DNA of 64,000 nt from Haloferax mediterranei ATCC 33500 (lineage in GTDB: Archaea; Halobacteriota; Halobacteria; Halobacteriales; Haloferacaceae): NCBI RefSeq assembly GCF_000306765.2, contig NC_017943.1:124001-188000 (forward strand), given 5' to 3'. Made by a program: the position numbers and the translations under genes. Of the stretch, positions 18,522 through 27,459 are shown in pieces (position 1 is the stretch's first letter; every line of letters starts with the position of its first letter). The notes beneath the pieces are model-generated. The model saw only the letters and a list, made by a program, of their open reading frames with translations, was not told where the DNA came from and did no database searches.

Positions 18522-20288
18522 ATGGGGCGTAGTGAGTCCGGTACAACGTGGTTGACTGCGGGGGACTACGAGCGACTGCGGCGGGCAACCGAGACGTACC
18601 GGGAGGACCTCGTGCTCCGATTAGGCGCGGAAGTCGGTCTCAAACCGGTCGAGATGAGCCAACTCAAACCCGCACACATCACCCGGCGGACACACCGGGG
18701 AACAGACCTGTATCTACTCACTGTACCGGCCGACGGCCGAGACGCGCACCTGCCGAGCGACGTCGAACACGACATTCGGAAGTACGTCAGAGCCAACGAC
18801 ACTGGCGAGACGGAGCGAGTGCTCCCCGTCACGCCACGGCGTCTGCAGATGCTCGTCTCTTCGATTGGCGAGCGGGCCGCCGAAAAGACCAGTCACGAGG
18901 GCCTTGCGGACATCTCGACGCGCGACCTCCGACGCTACTTCGCCCGAACACTGCTCTCTGACGGCGTTCACCCGTCCGTAGTCATGAGCATCGGCGGGTG
19001 GGACCGGATAGAGAGTCTCGCTCCGCTTCTCGACGACCCAGATGAGGACACAATACTGGACGCGTTTTCGCCGGAGCCCGACGAGAGTAACGGACATTCC
19101 GACCGTGGTGGGACGGACCGGTTACAGCAAGTCGTAGAGACTGTTCGAAGCGTTGGTTCGGCGCTCCCGTCGGTGAGCACGCGTAGCGAAGTCGAACAGA
19201 CGGTCTGTGACCGATTCAGTGACTCGGAGCACTATCAGTTCGCCTGGATAGAGTCGGACGAAAACGATGCGCGGGTGTCGCTCGCTGCCGCCGCCGGCCT
19301 CGACGAGGCGTCACTCGAAGCAGTCCGTCAGTCACTCTCCAGTCGGGGCACGGATTACGCCGAGCGTGCATGCCACAACCGTGCTGTACAGACGACTACA
19401 GCTGTTGACCTGCCTACGGGAACCGCAAACGGGGCAGTTACCATTGTCCCGCTGCTACACGGCGAGACTGCGTACGGTGCCCTCTATCTCGCCCTCGACC
19501 GGGCAAACGTGACTGACTCCGAGAAAGACGTGTTGTTGACGCTGGGGCGTCACATTGGGCAGGCTATCACCGCCGTAGAGCGAAGGAAGCTACTCCTGGC
19601 CGATACGGTCGTTCAACTGGAGTTTCAGTGCTCCGACGACGACGACCTGCTGGTTCGACTCTCTGCTGACCTCGGTTGTACGGTTCGCCTTCGCGGGGTC
19701 GTCCCCATCGAAGAACAGTCCTTGCTGTGTTTCCTCACCGTACGAGGCGTGACGACCGACGCGGTGTTCGACGAGTTGGTCACAGCAGCGGAAGTCGAAA
19801 ACATCCGTCTGATTCGTGACCGGGGCGAGGAGTCGCTTCTCGAAGTTGCACTCTCAGCCGGGTCGACGATTACGACGCTCACCTCCTACGACGGCACCGT
19901 TTCGCGATTCGTCGCGGAGGATGGCGTCGCCCGTTTCGCCAGTGAGTTTTCTAACGAAACGCCACTTCGAGATGTGATGGCCGACCTCACCGACGCGTAC
20001 CCCGACACCGAACTCGTGGCCAAACACGAGGTCGAACGTCCCGCACGCAACACGGCCGACTTTCGAGAGTCGCTGGCGACGCGACTCACCGACAAGCAGC
20101 AATCGGTCTTGCGGGCGGCCTATCTTGCGGGCTACTTCGAGTGGCCGCGCGGCAGTACCGCTGAAGACCTCGCCGATTCTATCGATATCTCCTCACCAAC
20201 CCTGCATCAACACCTCCGAACTGCCCAGCAGAAGCTCCTAACGTCCTTTTTCGACGACGACGAGCCGGAAACCGAACCCCGACCCTAG
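18522..20288 (+). CDS. Bat-type HTH-10 regulator with N-terminal tyrosine-recombinase-like domain
   Basis: A 588-residue regulator of unusual make-up. Residues 1-170 resemble the catalytic fold of tyrosine recombinases (LGAEVGLKPVEMSQLKPAHI, then DLRRYFARTLLSDGVHPSVV and IGGWDRIESL). The first catalytic Arg is replaced by Lys, the LGH motif by GGW, and no Tyr follows, so it should bind DNA but not recombine it. Residues about 200-355 look GAF-like, followed by the bacterio-opsin-activator region and a C-terminal HTH-10 (LTDKQQSVLRAAYLAGYFEWPRG split as LTDKQQSVLRAAYLAG and YFEWPRGSTAEDLADS). Lying between the two acetyl-CoA synthetase genes, it probably regulates acetate use. Ligand unknown. 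Confidence 0.9.
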   Translation: MGRSESGTTWLTAGDYERLRRATETYREDLVLRLGAEVGLKPVEMSQLKPAHITRRTHRGTDLYLLTVPADGRDAHLPSDVEHDIRKYVRANDTGETERVLPVTPRRLQMLVSSIGERAAEKTSHEGLADISTRDLRRYFARTLLSDGVHPSVVMSIGGWDRIESLAPLLDDPDEDTILDAFSPEPDESNGHSDRGGTDRLQQVVETVRSVGSALPSVSTRSEVEQTVCDRFSDSEHYQFAWIESDENDARVSLAAAAGLDEASLEAVRQSLSSRGTDYAERACHNRAVQTTTAVDLPTGTANGAVTIVPLLHGETAYGALYLALDRANVTDSEKDVLLTLGRHIGQAITAVERRKLLLADTVVQLEFQCSDDDDLLVRLSADLGCTVRLRGVVPIEEQSLLCFLTVRGVTTDAVFDELVTAAEVENIRLIRDRGEESLLEVALSAGSTITTLTSYDGTVSRFVAEDGVARFASEFSNETPLRDVMADLTDAYPDTELVAKHEVERPARNTADFRESLATRLTDKQQSVLRAAYLAGYFEWPRGSTAEDLADSIDISSPTLHQHLRTAQQKLLTSFFDDDEPETEPRP

Positions 20289-20491
20289 GCCTTTAGGGTG
20301 TGACGAGTAGCGCACAAACAATCGTTATTGATGTATAAATTACTAATATAATCAGATAATAGTCGAATGTACAGAGAACAGGTTGTATACCCTTGTGAGG
20401 GCAGTAAGAGAATTTTTAATCAGCTACCTAGTGGTTTTTGATAGTTAGATAGCCTACTTATGCCCTTTGTCGAGACTCGTTAGCATGACAT
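20289..20491 (+). promoter_or_regulatory. AT-rich promoter region of the main acetyl-CoA synthetase gene
   Basis: This 200-bp spacer is strongly AT-rich between 20320 and 20460, with TATA-like runs at about 20330-20350 and AATTTTTAAT at 20411-20420. It is the only sizeable regulatory space in the block and probably carries the promoter of acs and the binding site of the upstream Bat-type regulator. The exact box is not resolved. Confidence 0.45.
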
Positions 20492-22486
20492 ATGGCAGAT
20501 GGTGACATTGAACTGGAGGCGCGGCTGGAAGAACAGGCGGAATTCGAACCCTCTGCAGAGTTCGTCGCGCAGGCGAACGTGTCGGACCCCTCGATTTACG
20601 AGGAGTTCGAGGAGAACTGGCCCGAGTGCTGGGAGCGGGCCGCCGACCTGCTTGACTGGGACGGCGACTACGATGAGGTACTCGATGACTCGAACCCGCC
20701 GTTCTACGAGTGGTTCACCGGGGGCAAGCTAAACGCCTCCTCCAACTGTGTCGACCGGCACGTCGAGAACGGTGACAAGAACCGGGTGGCAATCAAGTGG
20801 GAGGGTGAACTCGGCGAGACGCGGACCTACACGTATCAGGACCTCTACCGCGAAGTAAACGAGTTCGCGGCCGCACTTCGCGCACAGGGCGTCGAGGAAG
20901 ACGACGTGGTGACCCTCTACATGCCGATGATTCCGGAGTTGCCCATCGCCATGCTCGCGTGCGCCCGCATTGGCGCGCCCCACTCGGTCGTCTTTGCTGG
21001 GTTCTCTGCCGAGGCGCTCGCGACGCGGATGAACTCCGCTGACTCCCGGTATCTCGTCACTTGTGACGGCTACTACCGCCGCGGCGACGCACTCGACCAC
21101 CTCGACAAGGCGAACGAGGGTCTCGATGGCGTCGACCACGGCGTCGAATCGGTCGTCGTGGTCGACCGACTGGGTGACGACGGGTTCGGGCACGACCTGA
21201 AGGGTAACCAGCACGACTGGAGCGCGTTGATGGACGAGCACGACGGCGAGCGCGTCGCCCCTGTCGAGCGCGACGCCGAAGACATGCTCTTTTTGATGTA
21301 CACGTCGGGAACGACCGGCCAGCCCAAAGGTGTCAAACACACCACTGGCGGGTACCTCTCGTACGCGGCGTGGACCTCGCACGCGGTGCTCGATATCGAA
21401 CCCGAGGACACCTACTGGTGCTCTGCGGACATCGGCTGGATTACCGGTCACTCCTACATCGTCTACGGCCCACTCGCGCTCGGCACCACGACCGTCATGT
21501 ACGAGGGAACACCCGATTACCCCACGTGCGACCGTCTGTGGGAAACCGTCGAGAAATACGCCGTCGATATCTTCTACACGGCTCCGACGGCGATTCGCGC
21601 GTTCATGAAGTGGGGTAAGAAGTTCCCCGAGTCGCGCGACCTGTCGTCGCTCCGCCTGCTCGGGACGGTTGGCGAACCCATCAACCCGCGCGCGTGGAAG
21701 TGGTATCACAAGTACATCGGCAACGAGGACTGCCCCATCGTCGATACGTGGTGGCAGACAGAGACAGGTGGGATGATGATTACGACCCTTCCGGGAATCG
21801 GCACGATGAAACCCGGGGCGGCCGGTCCGCCACTTCCCGGCGTCGACGCCCAAATCGTCGACACGAACGGTGAGGAAGTACAACCCGGGCGCGCGGGCTA
21901 CCTTACGGTGAACAAGCCGTGGCCCGGAATGCTCCGGACGCTGTACAAAAACGACGAGCGCTACATCTCCGAGTACTGGCGGGAGTACTCCGACACCGAC
22001 AGCGACGACCCTGACGACTGGGTGTACTTCCCCGAGGACGGCGCGAAAATCGACGAGGACGGCTATATCACCATCCTCGGCCGGGTCGACGACGTGATTA
22101 ACGTCTCCGGCCACCGTCTCGGGACGATGGAAATCGAGTCCGCCATCGTCGGCGTCGAAGGCGTCGCCGAAGCGGCGGTCGTCGGCGGCGACCACGAAAT
22201 CAAGGGAGAGGCTGTTTACGCCTACGTCATCACCGAAGACGGCTACGAGGGCGACGAGGACCTTCGCGAGCGTATCATCGAAGGCGTCAACGACGGCATC
22301 GGCCCAATCGCCCGCCCCGAGAAAGTCGTCTTCACGCCCGAACTGCCGAAGACGCGCTCGGGGAAAATCATGCGACGCCTGCTCGAAGACGTGGCGAACG
22401 GAGACGAACTCGGGAACACCTCGACGCTCCGGAACCCCGAAATCGTCGAGGAGATCGAAGCGAAGGTCCACGCACAGAGCGACTGA
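20492..22486 (+). CDS. acs: Acetyl-CoA synthetase (AMP-forming)
   Basis: Converts acetate, ATP and CoA to acetyl-CoA, AMP and pyrophosphate; 664 residues, the standard length. Motifs in order: TSGTTGQPKGVKHTTGG (phosphate loop), YTAPTAIRAFMKWG, WWQTETGG, YFPEDGAKIDEDGYI, GRVDDVINVSGHRLG (A8 hinge) and PKTRSGKIMRR, whose Lys is the catalytic and acetylation site. It is followed by the DUF4212/SSS acetate-type symporter and a universal stress protein, so uptake and activation are linked. It retains all the residues that are altered in the paralogue at 16422 and is clearly the functional copy. Confidence 0.96.
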   Translation: MADGDIELEARLEEQAEFEPSAEFVAQANVSDPSIYEEFEENWPECWERAADLLDWDGDYDEVLDDSNPPFYEWFTGGKLNASSNCVDRHVENGDKNRVAIKWEGELGETRTYTYQDLYREVNEFAAALRAQGVEEDDVVTLYMPMIPELPIAMLACARIGAPHSVVFAGFSAEALATRMNSADSRYLVTCDGYYRRGDALDHLDKANEGLDGVDHGVESVVVVDRLGDDGFGHDLKGNQHDWSALMDEHDGERVAPVERDAEDMLFLMYTSGTTGQPKGVKHTTGGYLSYAAWTSHAVLDIEPEDTYWCSADIGWITGHSYIVYGPLALGTTTVMYEGTPDYPTCDRLWETVEKYAVDIFYTAPTAIRAFMKWGKKFPESRDLSSLRLLGTVGEPINPRAWKWYHKYIGNEDCPIVDTWWQTETGGMMITTLPGIGTMKPGAAGPPLPGVDAQIVDTNGEEVQPGRAGYLTVNKPWPGMLRTLYKNDERYISEYWREYSDTDSDDPDDWVYFPEDGAKIDEDGYITILGRVDDVINVSGHRLGTMEIESAIVGVEGVAEAAVVGGDHEIKGEAVYAYVITEDGYEGDEDLRERIIEGVNDGIGPIARPEKVVFTPELPKTRSGKIMRRLLEDVANGDELGNTSTLRNPEIVEEIEAKVHAQSD

Positions 22487-22533
22487 ACACCAACTACCGT
22501 GTTTATCGAGAGATAGAACGAGACGATTAAACT

Positions 22534-22977
22534 ATGTCAAACGAAATCACTGAGTCAGAGATTGACTCGCACGAAGCGCAAGCCGGTCGTGACACAGCCG
22601 CCCGGCACGAACAAGTCGACTACTTAAACAGCGAGGTGAATCTGCTGAAGCCGAGCACCCCGTTCATGCGGGACCACCTGAAGGTGGTCTGGGTGAGCTT
22701 CATCGCGTGGGCACTCCTCACGTTCGGGCCGCCGGTCCTGACCTACCTCGCGCCGGCGACCATGACCACGCAGCTACCGGTTATCGGGTTCCCGGCGCAC
22801 TACTTCCTGGTCGCAGTCTTGACGCCGACCAGTTCACTCGTGCTCGCGTTCATCTACTCCCGCAAGCGCGACCAACTCGACGAGAAGTACGGCATCGACC
22901 ACTCCGCCGCGACGGAGGACTCGAAGGGTGAGAAAAGCGGTGAGGCCGCTGTCGCCGATGGAGGGAGCGTCGAATGA
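22534..22977 (+). CDS. DUF4212 small subunit of sodium:solute symporter
   Basis: A 147-residue membrane protein with two hydrophobic segments (HLKVVWVSFIAWALLTFG and YFLVAVLTPTSSLVLAF), the DUF4212 pattern found next to acetate-type SSS transporters. Hydrophilic, acidic ends flank them. Its stop overlaps the symporter start by four bases (ATGA), a sign of coupled translation and a stable complex with the large subunit. It begins 47 bases after acs. Confidence 0.92.
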   Translation: MSNEITESEIDSHEAQAGRDTAARHEQVDYLNSEVNLLKPSTPFMRDHLKVVWVSFIAWALLTFGPPVLTYLAPATMTTQLPVIGFPAHYFLVAVLTPTSSLVLAFIYSRKRDQLDEKYGIDHSAATEDSKGEKSGEAAVADGGSVE

Positions 22978-24623
22978 CGTTGACGGGTCTCTTCCTCCAG
23001 TCGAGCGACCTGCTCCCCGAGGCGCTCAACATCTCGTTCAAACTCATCCCGGCCATCATGGTCGTTGGGATGTTGACCCTATTCCTCGCCATCGGCTACG
23101 TGTTCAAGGTCGCCGACACCGAGGGAATGTGGGTTGCCGGTCGTTCGATTGGGAACATCGAGAACGGAATGGCAATCGGTGCTAACTGGATGTCTGCCGC
23201 CTCGTACCTCGGGTTGGCAGGTCTTGTCGCCCTCGCGGGCTTCTACGGTCTCGCCTTCATCATCGGCTGGACGACGGGCTACTTCGTCCTCCTCATCTTC
23301 CTGGCCGCGCAGATGCGCCGGTTCGGGAAGTACACGGCACCCGACTTCGTCGGCGACCGCTTCAACTCCGACACCGCACGGGCTATCGGCGCGCTCACGA
23401 CGATTCTCATCGGGTTCGTCTACTCGGTCGGGCAGGCCCGCGGCATGGGTCTCGTCGGCCTGTACGTCTTCGGGACCGACTACGTCACGATGGTCATCGT
23501 GATGATGGCCATCACAGTTGGATACCTGACCATCTCCGGAATGATGGGTGCGACCAAGAACATGGCCGTCCAGTACGTCATCCTCATCGTCGCGTTCCTG
23601 ACGGCCGTCTACGTGGTCGGCTTCACCGGCGGCTACTCGACGGTGCTCCCGCAAATCGAATACGGACGGCTGATCGGTGAGCTCTCGGCGGAGTTCTCCG
23701 AACCGTTCGCGGGTGCAGGGTTCTACCTCTGGATTGCCACGGCGTTCTCGCTCATCTTCGGTACCTGCGGTCTCCCGCACGTGCTGGTGCGGTTCTACAC
23801 GGTCGAAAACGAGAAGACCGCTCGCCAGTCCACCGTCTGGGGGCTGTTTTTCATCCTGCTCCTCTACTGGAGCGCGCCCGCGCTGGCGGCCTTCGGTGTC
23901 GACCTCTACGACGCCTCCCAGTACGGCCCGACGTTCGCAGCGAACGGCGGCATGAGCGGCGGTGAGGGAGACCTCATCGTGGTGTTGGCGGCTCAGCTCT
24001 CGAACCTGCCGACGTGGTTTGTCGGTCTCGTGGCGGCAGGCGGTATCGCGGCCGCAATTGCGACGACGGCCGGGCTGTTCATCACCGCCTCGTCCGCCGT
24101 TTCGCACGACATCTACACGAACATCGTCAACCCCGACGCGACTCAGCGCCAGCAGGTGCTCGTCGGGCGGGCGACCATCATCGCACTGGGTATCATCGTG
24201 ACGATTACCGCGTTCGACCCGCCGGCGCTCGTCGGCGAACTGGTCGCACTGGCGTTCTCGCTCGCGGCCATCGTGCTGTTCCCGATGTTCTTCCTCGGAC
24301 TCTGGTGGGAGAACACGAACCGTCAGGGAGCGCTCGCCGGGATGACCGTCGGCCTCACGCTCTGGGTTGCCGCGGTCGTCAACGACCTCATCTTCCACTT
24401 CAGCGACGCCTTCGCCGAAGTCGTGCCGGCCATCGGTGCGGCCCTCGTCGGGACGCCGCTGGTGTTCATCGTCACGATTGCCGTCTCGATGGCGACGGCC
24501 GAACCGCCAGAGCAGATTAAGAAGATGGTTCGGCAGTGTCACAGTCCCGAACCGATGGGACAGCAACAGTCTGCAGAAGACGTCGTGAGTACCGACGGGG
24601 GCCAGACCCCCGCGGACGACTAA
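22974..24623 (+). CDS. Sodium/solute symporter (SSS family), acetate-permease type
   Basis: A 549-residue carrier with about 13 transmembrane segments, member of the SSS family subgroup that pairs with DUF4212 proteins. Signatures include MWVAGRSIGNIENGMAIGAN near the N-terminus, NWMSAASYLGLAGLVAL (helix 2, sodium-site region) and FGTCGLPHVLVRFYTV. It is expected to import acetate or a related short organic acid with Na+, feeding the acetyl-CoA synthetase encoded upstream. The long opposite-strand open frame over it is a codon-bias shadow. Confidence 0.92.
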   Translation: MTLTGLFLQSSDLLPEALNISFKLIPAIMVVGMLTLFLAIGYVFKVADTEGMWVAGRSIGNIENGMAIGANWMSAASYLGLAGLVALAGFYGLAFIIGWTTGYFVLLIFLAAQMRRFGKYTAPDFVGDRFNSDTARAIGALTTILIGFVYSVGQARGMGLVGLYVFGTDYVTMVIVMMAITVGYLTISGMMGATKNMAVQYVILIVAFLTAVYVVGFTGGYSTVLPQIEYGRLIGELSAEFSEPFAGAGFYLWIATAFSLIFGTCGLPHVLVRFYTVENEKTARQSTVWGLFFILLLYWSAPALAAFGVDLYDASQYGPTFAANGGMSGGEGDLIVVLAAQLSNLPTWFVGLVAAGGIAAAIATTAGLFITASSAVSHDIYTNIVNPDATQRQQVLVGRATIIALGIIVTITAFDPPALVGELVALAFSLAAIVLFPMFFLGLWWENTNRQGALAGMTVGLTLWVAAVVNDLIFHFSDAFAEVVPAIGAALVGTPLVFIVTIAVSMATAEPPEQIKKMVRQCHSPEPMGQQQSAEDVVSTDGGQTPADD

Positions 24624-24626
24624 CCA

Positions 24627-25091
24627 ATGTACGAACACATCCTCGTTCCGACGGACGGGAGCGAAACAGCGGAGTACGCCGTCGACCAAGCGGTCGACAT
24701 CGCATCGAAATACGGCTCGACAGTCCACGCGCTGTACGTCATCGACGTCGACGCGACCAGTTACTCGCTGGGCTCAGAGCAGGTCGACCGCATACGGCAA
24801 GGACACCTCGACGAGATGCCCGAAGTGAGGGAGGAAGCTGATGAGGCGACAGGATACGTCGCAGATATCGCGTCCGAACACGGGCTCACCGTCGAAGAAC
24901 ACGTCACGTCCGGCGAACCAGCCCGGGCTATCAGGAAGTTCGTCGAGGACAACGACATCGACCTCGTCGTGATGGGGTCCCACGGGCGCTCCGGACTCTC
25001 GCGGGTCATCCTCGGGAGCGTGACCGAGAAGGTCCTCCGACGAACTCGGCTTCCAGTGCTCGTCGTCGACGTTCACGAGAAAGAAGCGTAA
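24627..25091 (+). CDS. Universal stress protein, UspA family
   Basis: A 154-residue soluble protein starting MYEHILVPTDGSETAEYA. The ATP-binding motif is VVMGSHGRSGLSRVILGSVT (G-x2-G-x9-G-S), so it should bind ATP. It follows the symporter by three bases and is thus in the acs-transporter operon, where UspA proteins are often found and may tune transport. Between it and the next gene, 25103-25150 holds a short direct repeat of CCCACACGAGAAT and a small hairpin (ACACGA/TCGTGT), possibly a terminator. Confidence 0.95.
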   Translation: MYEHILVPTDGSETAEYAVDQAVDIASKYGSTVHALYVIDVDATSYSLGSEQVDRIRQGHLDEMPEVREEADEATGYVADIASEHGLTVEEHVTSGEPARAIRKFVEDNDIDLVVMGSHGRSGLSRVILGSVTEKVLRRTRLPVLVVDVHEKEA

Positions 25092-25180
25092 ACCATGCGT
25101 GTTTCACCCCACACGAGAATTCGTGTCTCATCCCACACGAGAATGAACCAGCCTCACACGCCACCGAACGGAGGTGACCG

Positions 25181-25396
25181 GTGGTGAGCCTCACCGAGAC
25201 GATTCGAGAGCACGTCCGCGAACACCGCTCGGGGATGCTGACCGACCTGTTGTTCGCGCTCGTGTGGGTGACAGGGGTGACGGTCCTGTTCGACGTACTG
25301 AACGGGCCGCAGTGGGCCTACTACCTGTGCCTGGGCGCGGGCGTCGTCGCGTACTACGGCTTTTTCGCCTCGCTGGAGGCCGCACGCGAGCAGTAG
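25181..25396 (+). CDS. Small two-helix membrane protein
   Basis: A 71-residue protein that I do not recognise. It has a charged N-terminus and two hydrophobic helices (MLTDLLFALVWVTGVTVLFD and YYLCLGAGVVAYYGFFASL). The start is GTG at 25181 or 25184; a strong ribosome site, GGAGGTGA at 25170-25177, supports 25184. It lies between uspA and the SBP56 gene on the same strand, so it may be co-transcribed with either. No function can be given. Confidence 0.75.
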   Translation: MVSLTETIREHVREHRSGMLTDLLFALVWVTGVTVLFDVLNGPQWAYYLCLGAGVVAYYGFFASLEAAREQ

Positions 25397-25528
25397 TGCC
25401 ACCGGCGGAAGGTGTCATCCACGCCATCCCCAGAGTCAAAGTCTGTCGCCCGGCGTCGAGTTGAGTATTCTGCGCAATGGACATCTACACAAGCCCTCGC
25501 TTCGTATTGCTCTGGTGAAGTATGTCTC

Positions 25529-26926
25529 ATGGCAACACACAACGAACAAGAACGCGAACACCACGAGCACGAACACCACGAACACCACGTACACGGTCCA
25601 GGGTACGCGACGCCCCAGGCCGCCATCGAAGAATCGACGCCGGAAGCGGTCGCCTACGTCGTCGGACTCTACACTGGTAGCGATATCGAGGCACCCGATT
25701 TCATCGGCGTCGTCGACGTCGACCCGGACTCGGACATGTATCAGGAGATTATCGACCGCGTCGAGATGCCGAACAGGGGCGATGAACTCCACCACTTCGG
25801 CTGGAACGCCTGTTCGTCGTCGTGTCACGTCGAAGGGCTCGAACGACAGTACCTCGTCGTCCCGGGCAACCGGTCGGGGCGTCTCCACATTCTCGACACA
25901 AAGGACCGGCGACACCCCGAGATAGAGACAGTCATCGAACCCGAGGAGGTCCACGAGTACGACCTCTCGGGGCCGCACACCGTCCACTGCATCCCCGACG
26001 GGGAGATACTCATCAGTATGACTGGGAACGCCGATGGCGAATCGCCCAGCGGCTTCCTCGAACTCAACGACGACTTCGAAATCGAGGGCCGCTGGGACCC
26101 GCCGGGCGAAATCGACTTCAACTACGATTTCTGGTACCAGCCACGTCACAACGTGATGGTCTCCAGCGAGTGGGCCGCACCCGTGACCTACCAGCCCGGA
26201 TTCGACATGGAAGATGTCGAGGCCGGGAAATACGGTCGCCGCCTGCACATCTGGAACTGGTCGGAGGGGACCGTCGAACAAACCATCGACCTCGGCGAGG
26301 AAGGACTGATTCCGCTTGAAACACGGTTCCTACACACCCCGGAGTCAGTCCACGGCTACGTCAACGCGGCACTGTCTTCGAACATCTTCCACTTCTTCGA
26401 GGAAGACGACCAGTACCACGCGGAGAAGGTAATCGACTTCGAGTCCCGGGAACACGAAGATTGGGACATGCCCGTGCCCGCGCTCCCGACGGACATCCTG
26501 ATTTCGATGGACGACCGATACCTCTTCGGGAGCAACTGGGTCCACGGCGAGGTGTGGATGTACGACATCTCCGACCCGAGTAACCCACGGAAGGTCGATT
26601 CCATCTCGATTGGCGGGTACTACGGCGACATCCGGGACGTGCAGGGACGCGAGCTGGTCGCCGGACCGCAGATGCTCCAGCTTTCGCTGGACGGCGAGCG
26701 CCTCTACTGGACGACCTCGCTGTACTCGACGTGGGACGACCAGTTCTTCCCCGAAGAAAAAGAACACGGGTCGGTGATGCTCAAGGCCGACGTCGACCCC
26801 CGGAAAGGGACGCTCGAACTCGACGAGGACTTCCTCGTCGACTTCGGCAACCTCCCGGACGGGCCAGCGCGCGCCCACGAGATTCGGTGGCCCGACGGCG
26901 ACTGCACCAGCGACGTCTGGCAGTAG
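25529..26926 (+). CDS. Selenium-binding protein 56 family, methanethiol-oxidase-like
   Basis: A 465-residue beta-propeller protein of the SBP56 family, whose bacterial and human members oxidise methanethiol to formaldehyde, H2S and H2O2 using copper. The family pattern GWNACSSSCH is present, as is HTVHCIPDGEILISMTGN and the C-terminal DGPARAHEIRWPDGDCTSDV. The N-terminus has an extra His/Glu-rich stretch (EHHEHEHHEHHVHGPG) that could bind Cu or other metals. The ATG at 25529 is chosen because the upstream in-frame residues are not family-like. The ferredoxin gene follows after four bases. No signal peptide is seen, so the cytoplasm is likely. Confidence 0.9.
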   Translation: MATHNEQEREHHEHEHHEHHVHGPGYATPQAAIEESTPEAVAYVVGLYTGSDIEAPDFIGVVDVDPDSDMYQEIIDRVEMPNRGDELHHFGWNACSSSCHVEGLERQYLVVPGNRSGRLHILDTKDRRHPEIETVIEPEEVHEYDLSGPHTVHCIPDGEILISMTGNADGESPSGFLELNDDFEIEGRWDPPGEIDFNYDFWYQPRHNVMVSSEWAAPVTYQPGFDMEDVEAGKYGRRLHIWNWSEGTVEQTIDLGEEGLIPLETRFLHTPESVHGYVNAALSSNIFHFFEEDDQYHAEKVIDFESREHEDWDMPVPALPTDILISMDDRYLFGSNWVHGEVWMYDISDPSNPRKVDSISIGGYYGDIRDVQGRELVAGPQMLQLSLDGERLYWTTSLYSTWDDQFFPEEKEHGSVMLKADVDPRKGTLELDEDFLVDFGNLPDGPARAHEIRWPDGDCTSDVWQ

Positions 26927-26930
26927 GTCG

Positions 26931-27254
26931 ATGGCGACCCGTCACGACCTCACGCTAACGTGGCGGGACGGCCGCGAGGAGACGGTGCCAGCGAGCGAGA
27001 ACGAGACGGTTCTCGAAGCCGCCGAGTCGGCGGGCATCGGCCTCCCGTTCGGTTGCCGGACGGGTGCGTGTGCAACCTGTGTTGGTCGGCTCATCGACGG
27101 GGCTATTTTGTACGACCGTCCGCCACGAGCGTTGAAGACCCGGCATATCGAGGCGGGATACGTGCTGTGCTGTATTGCTCGGCCACGAACCGACTGCCGA
27201 ATCGAGGTCGGTGCGGATGTCCAGACCGACTTGGTTTCGAACCCGTGGAAATGA
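26931..27254 (+). CDS. 2Fe-2S ferredoxin
   Basis: A 107-residue plant-type [2Fe-2S] ferredoxin. The cluster ligands are in FGCRTGACATCVGRL (C-x4-C-x2-C) and the fourth Cys is in GYVLCCIARP. It has the beta-grasp pattern with LEAAESAGIGLPFG before the first ligand. It starts four bases after the SBP56 gene, so the pair is probably one operon and the ferredoxin may carry electrons for it or for another oxidase; that role is an inference. Confidence 0.93.
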   Translation: MATRHDLTLTWRDGREETVPASENETVLEAAESAGIGLPFGCRTGACATCVGRLIDGAILYDRPPRALKTRHIEAGYVLCCIARPRTDCRIEVGADVQTDLVSNPWK

Positions 27255-27459
27255 CCGCATCGGCGACACCACAACGGAGTGAACCGTCGTACGCCGAGGA
27301 CTCGGAAAACGGAGTTCCACTCCAGAGGTAGGGCGGTATCTTCGTGACTTCCCGAGGTGAGCCATCGCTCGCGTGAGGCAGCCATCACTCCATCAATCCG
27401 TGGCTACTCGTCAATCGAAATTCGCAGGAGGGAGCACCGCCCGCTTTACGCAGTCGGTC

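Noticed and set aside
20729..22471. 580-residue open frame on the minus strand
   Set aside because: It is antisense to a complete acetyl-CoA synthetase with all motifs; high-GC codon bias produces long antisense frames, here rich in Val, Asp and Arg without domains.
23079..24728. 549-residue open frame on the minus strand
   Set aside because: It is antisense to the SSS symporter; it is almost purely charged with no domain, a typical high-GC shadow.
25103..25150. Short repeats of CCCACACGAGAAT resembling a CRISPR fragment
   Set aside because: Only two copies with no regular spacer and an internal hairpin; more likely a terminator than an array.
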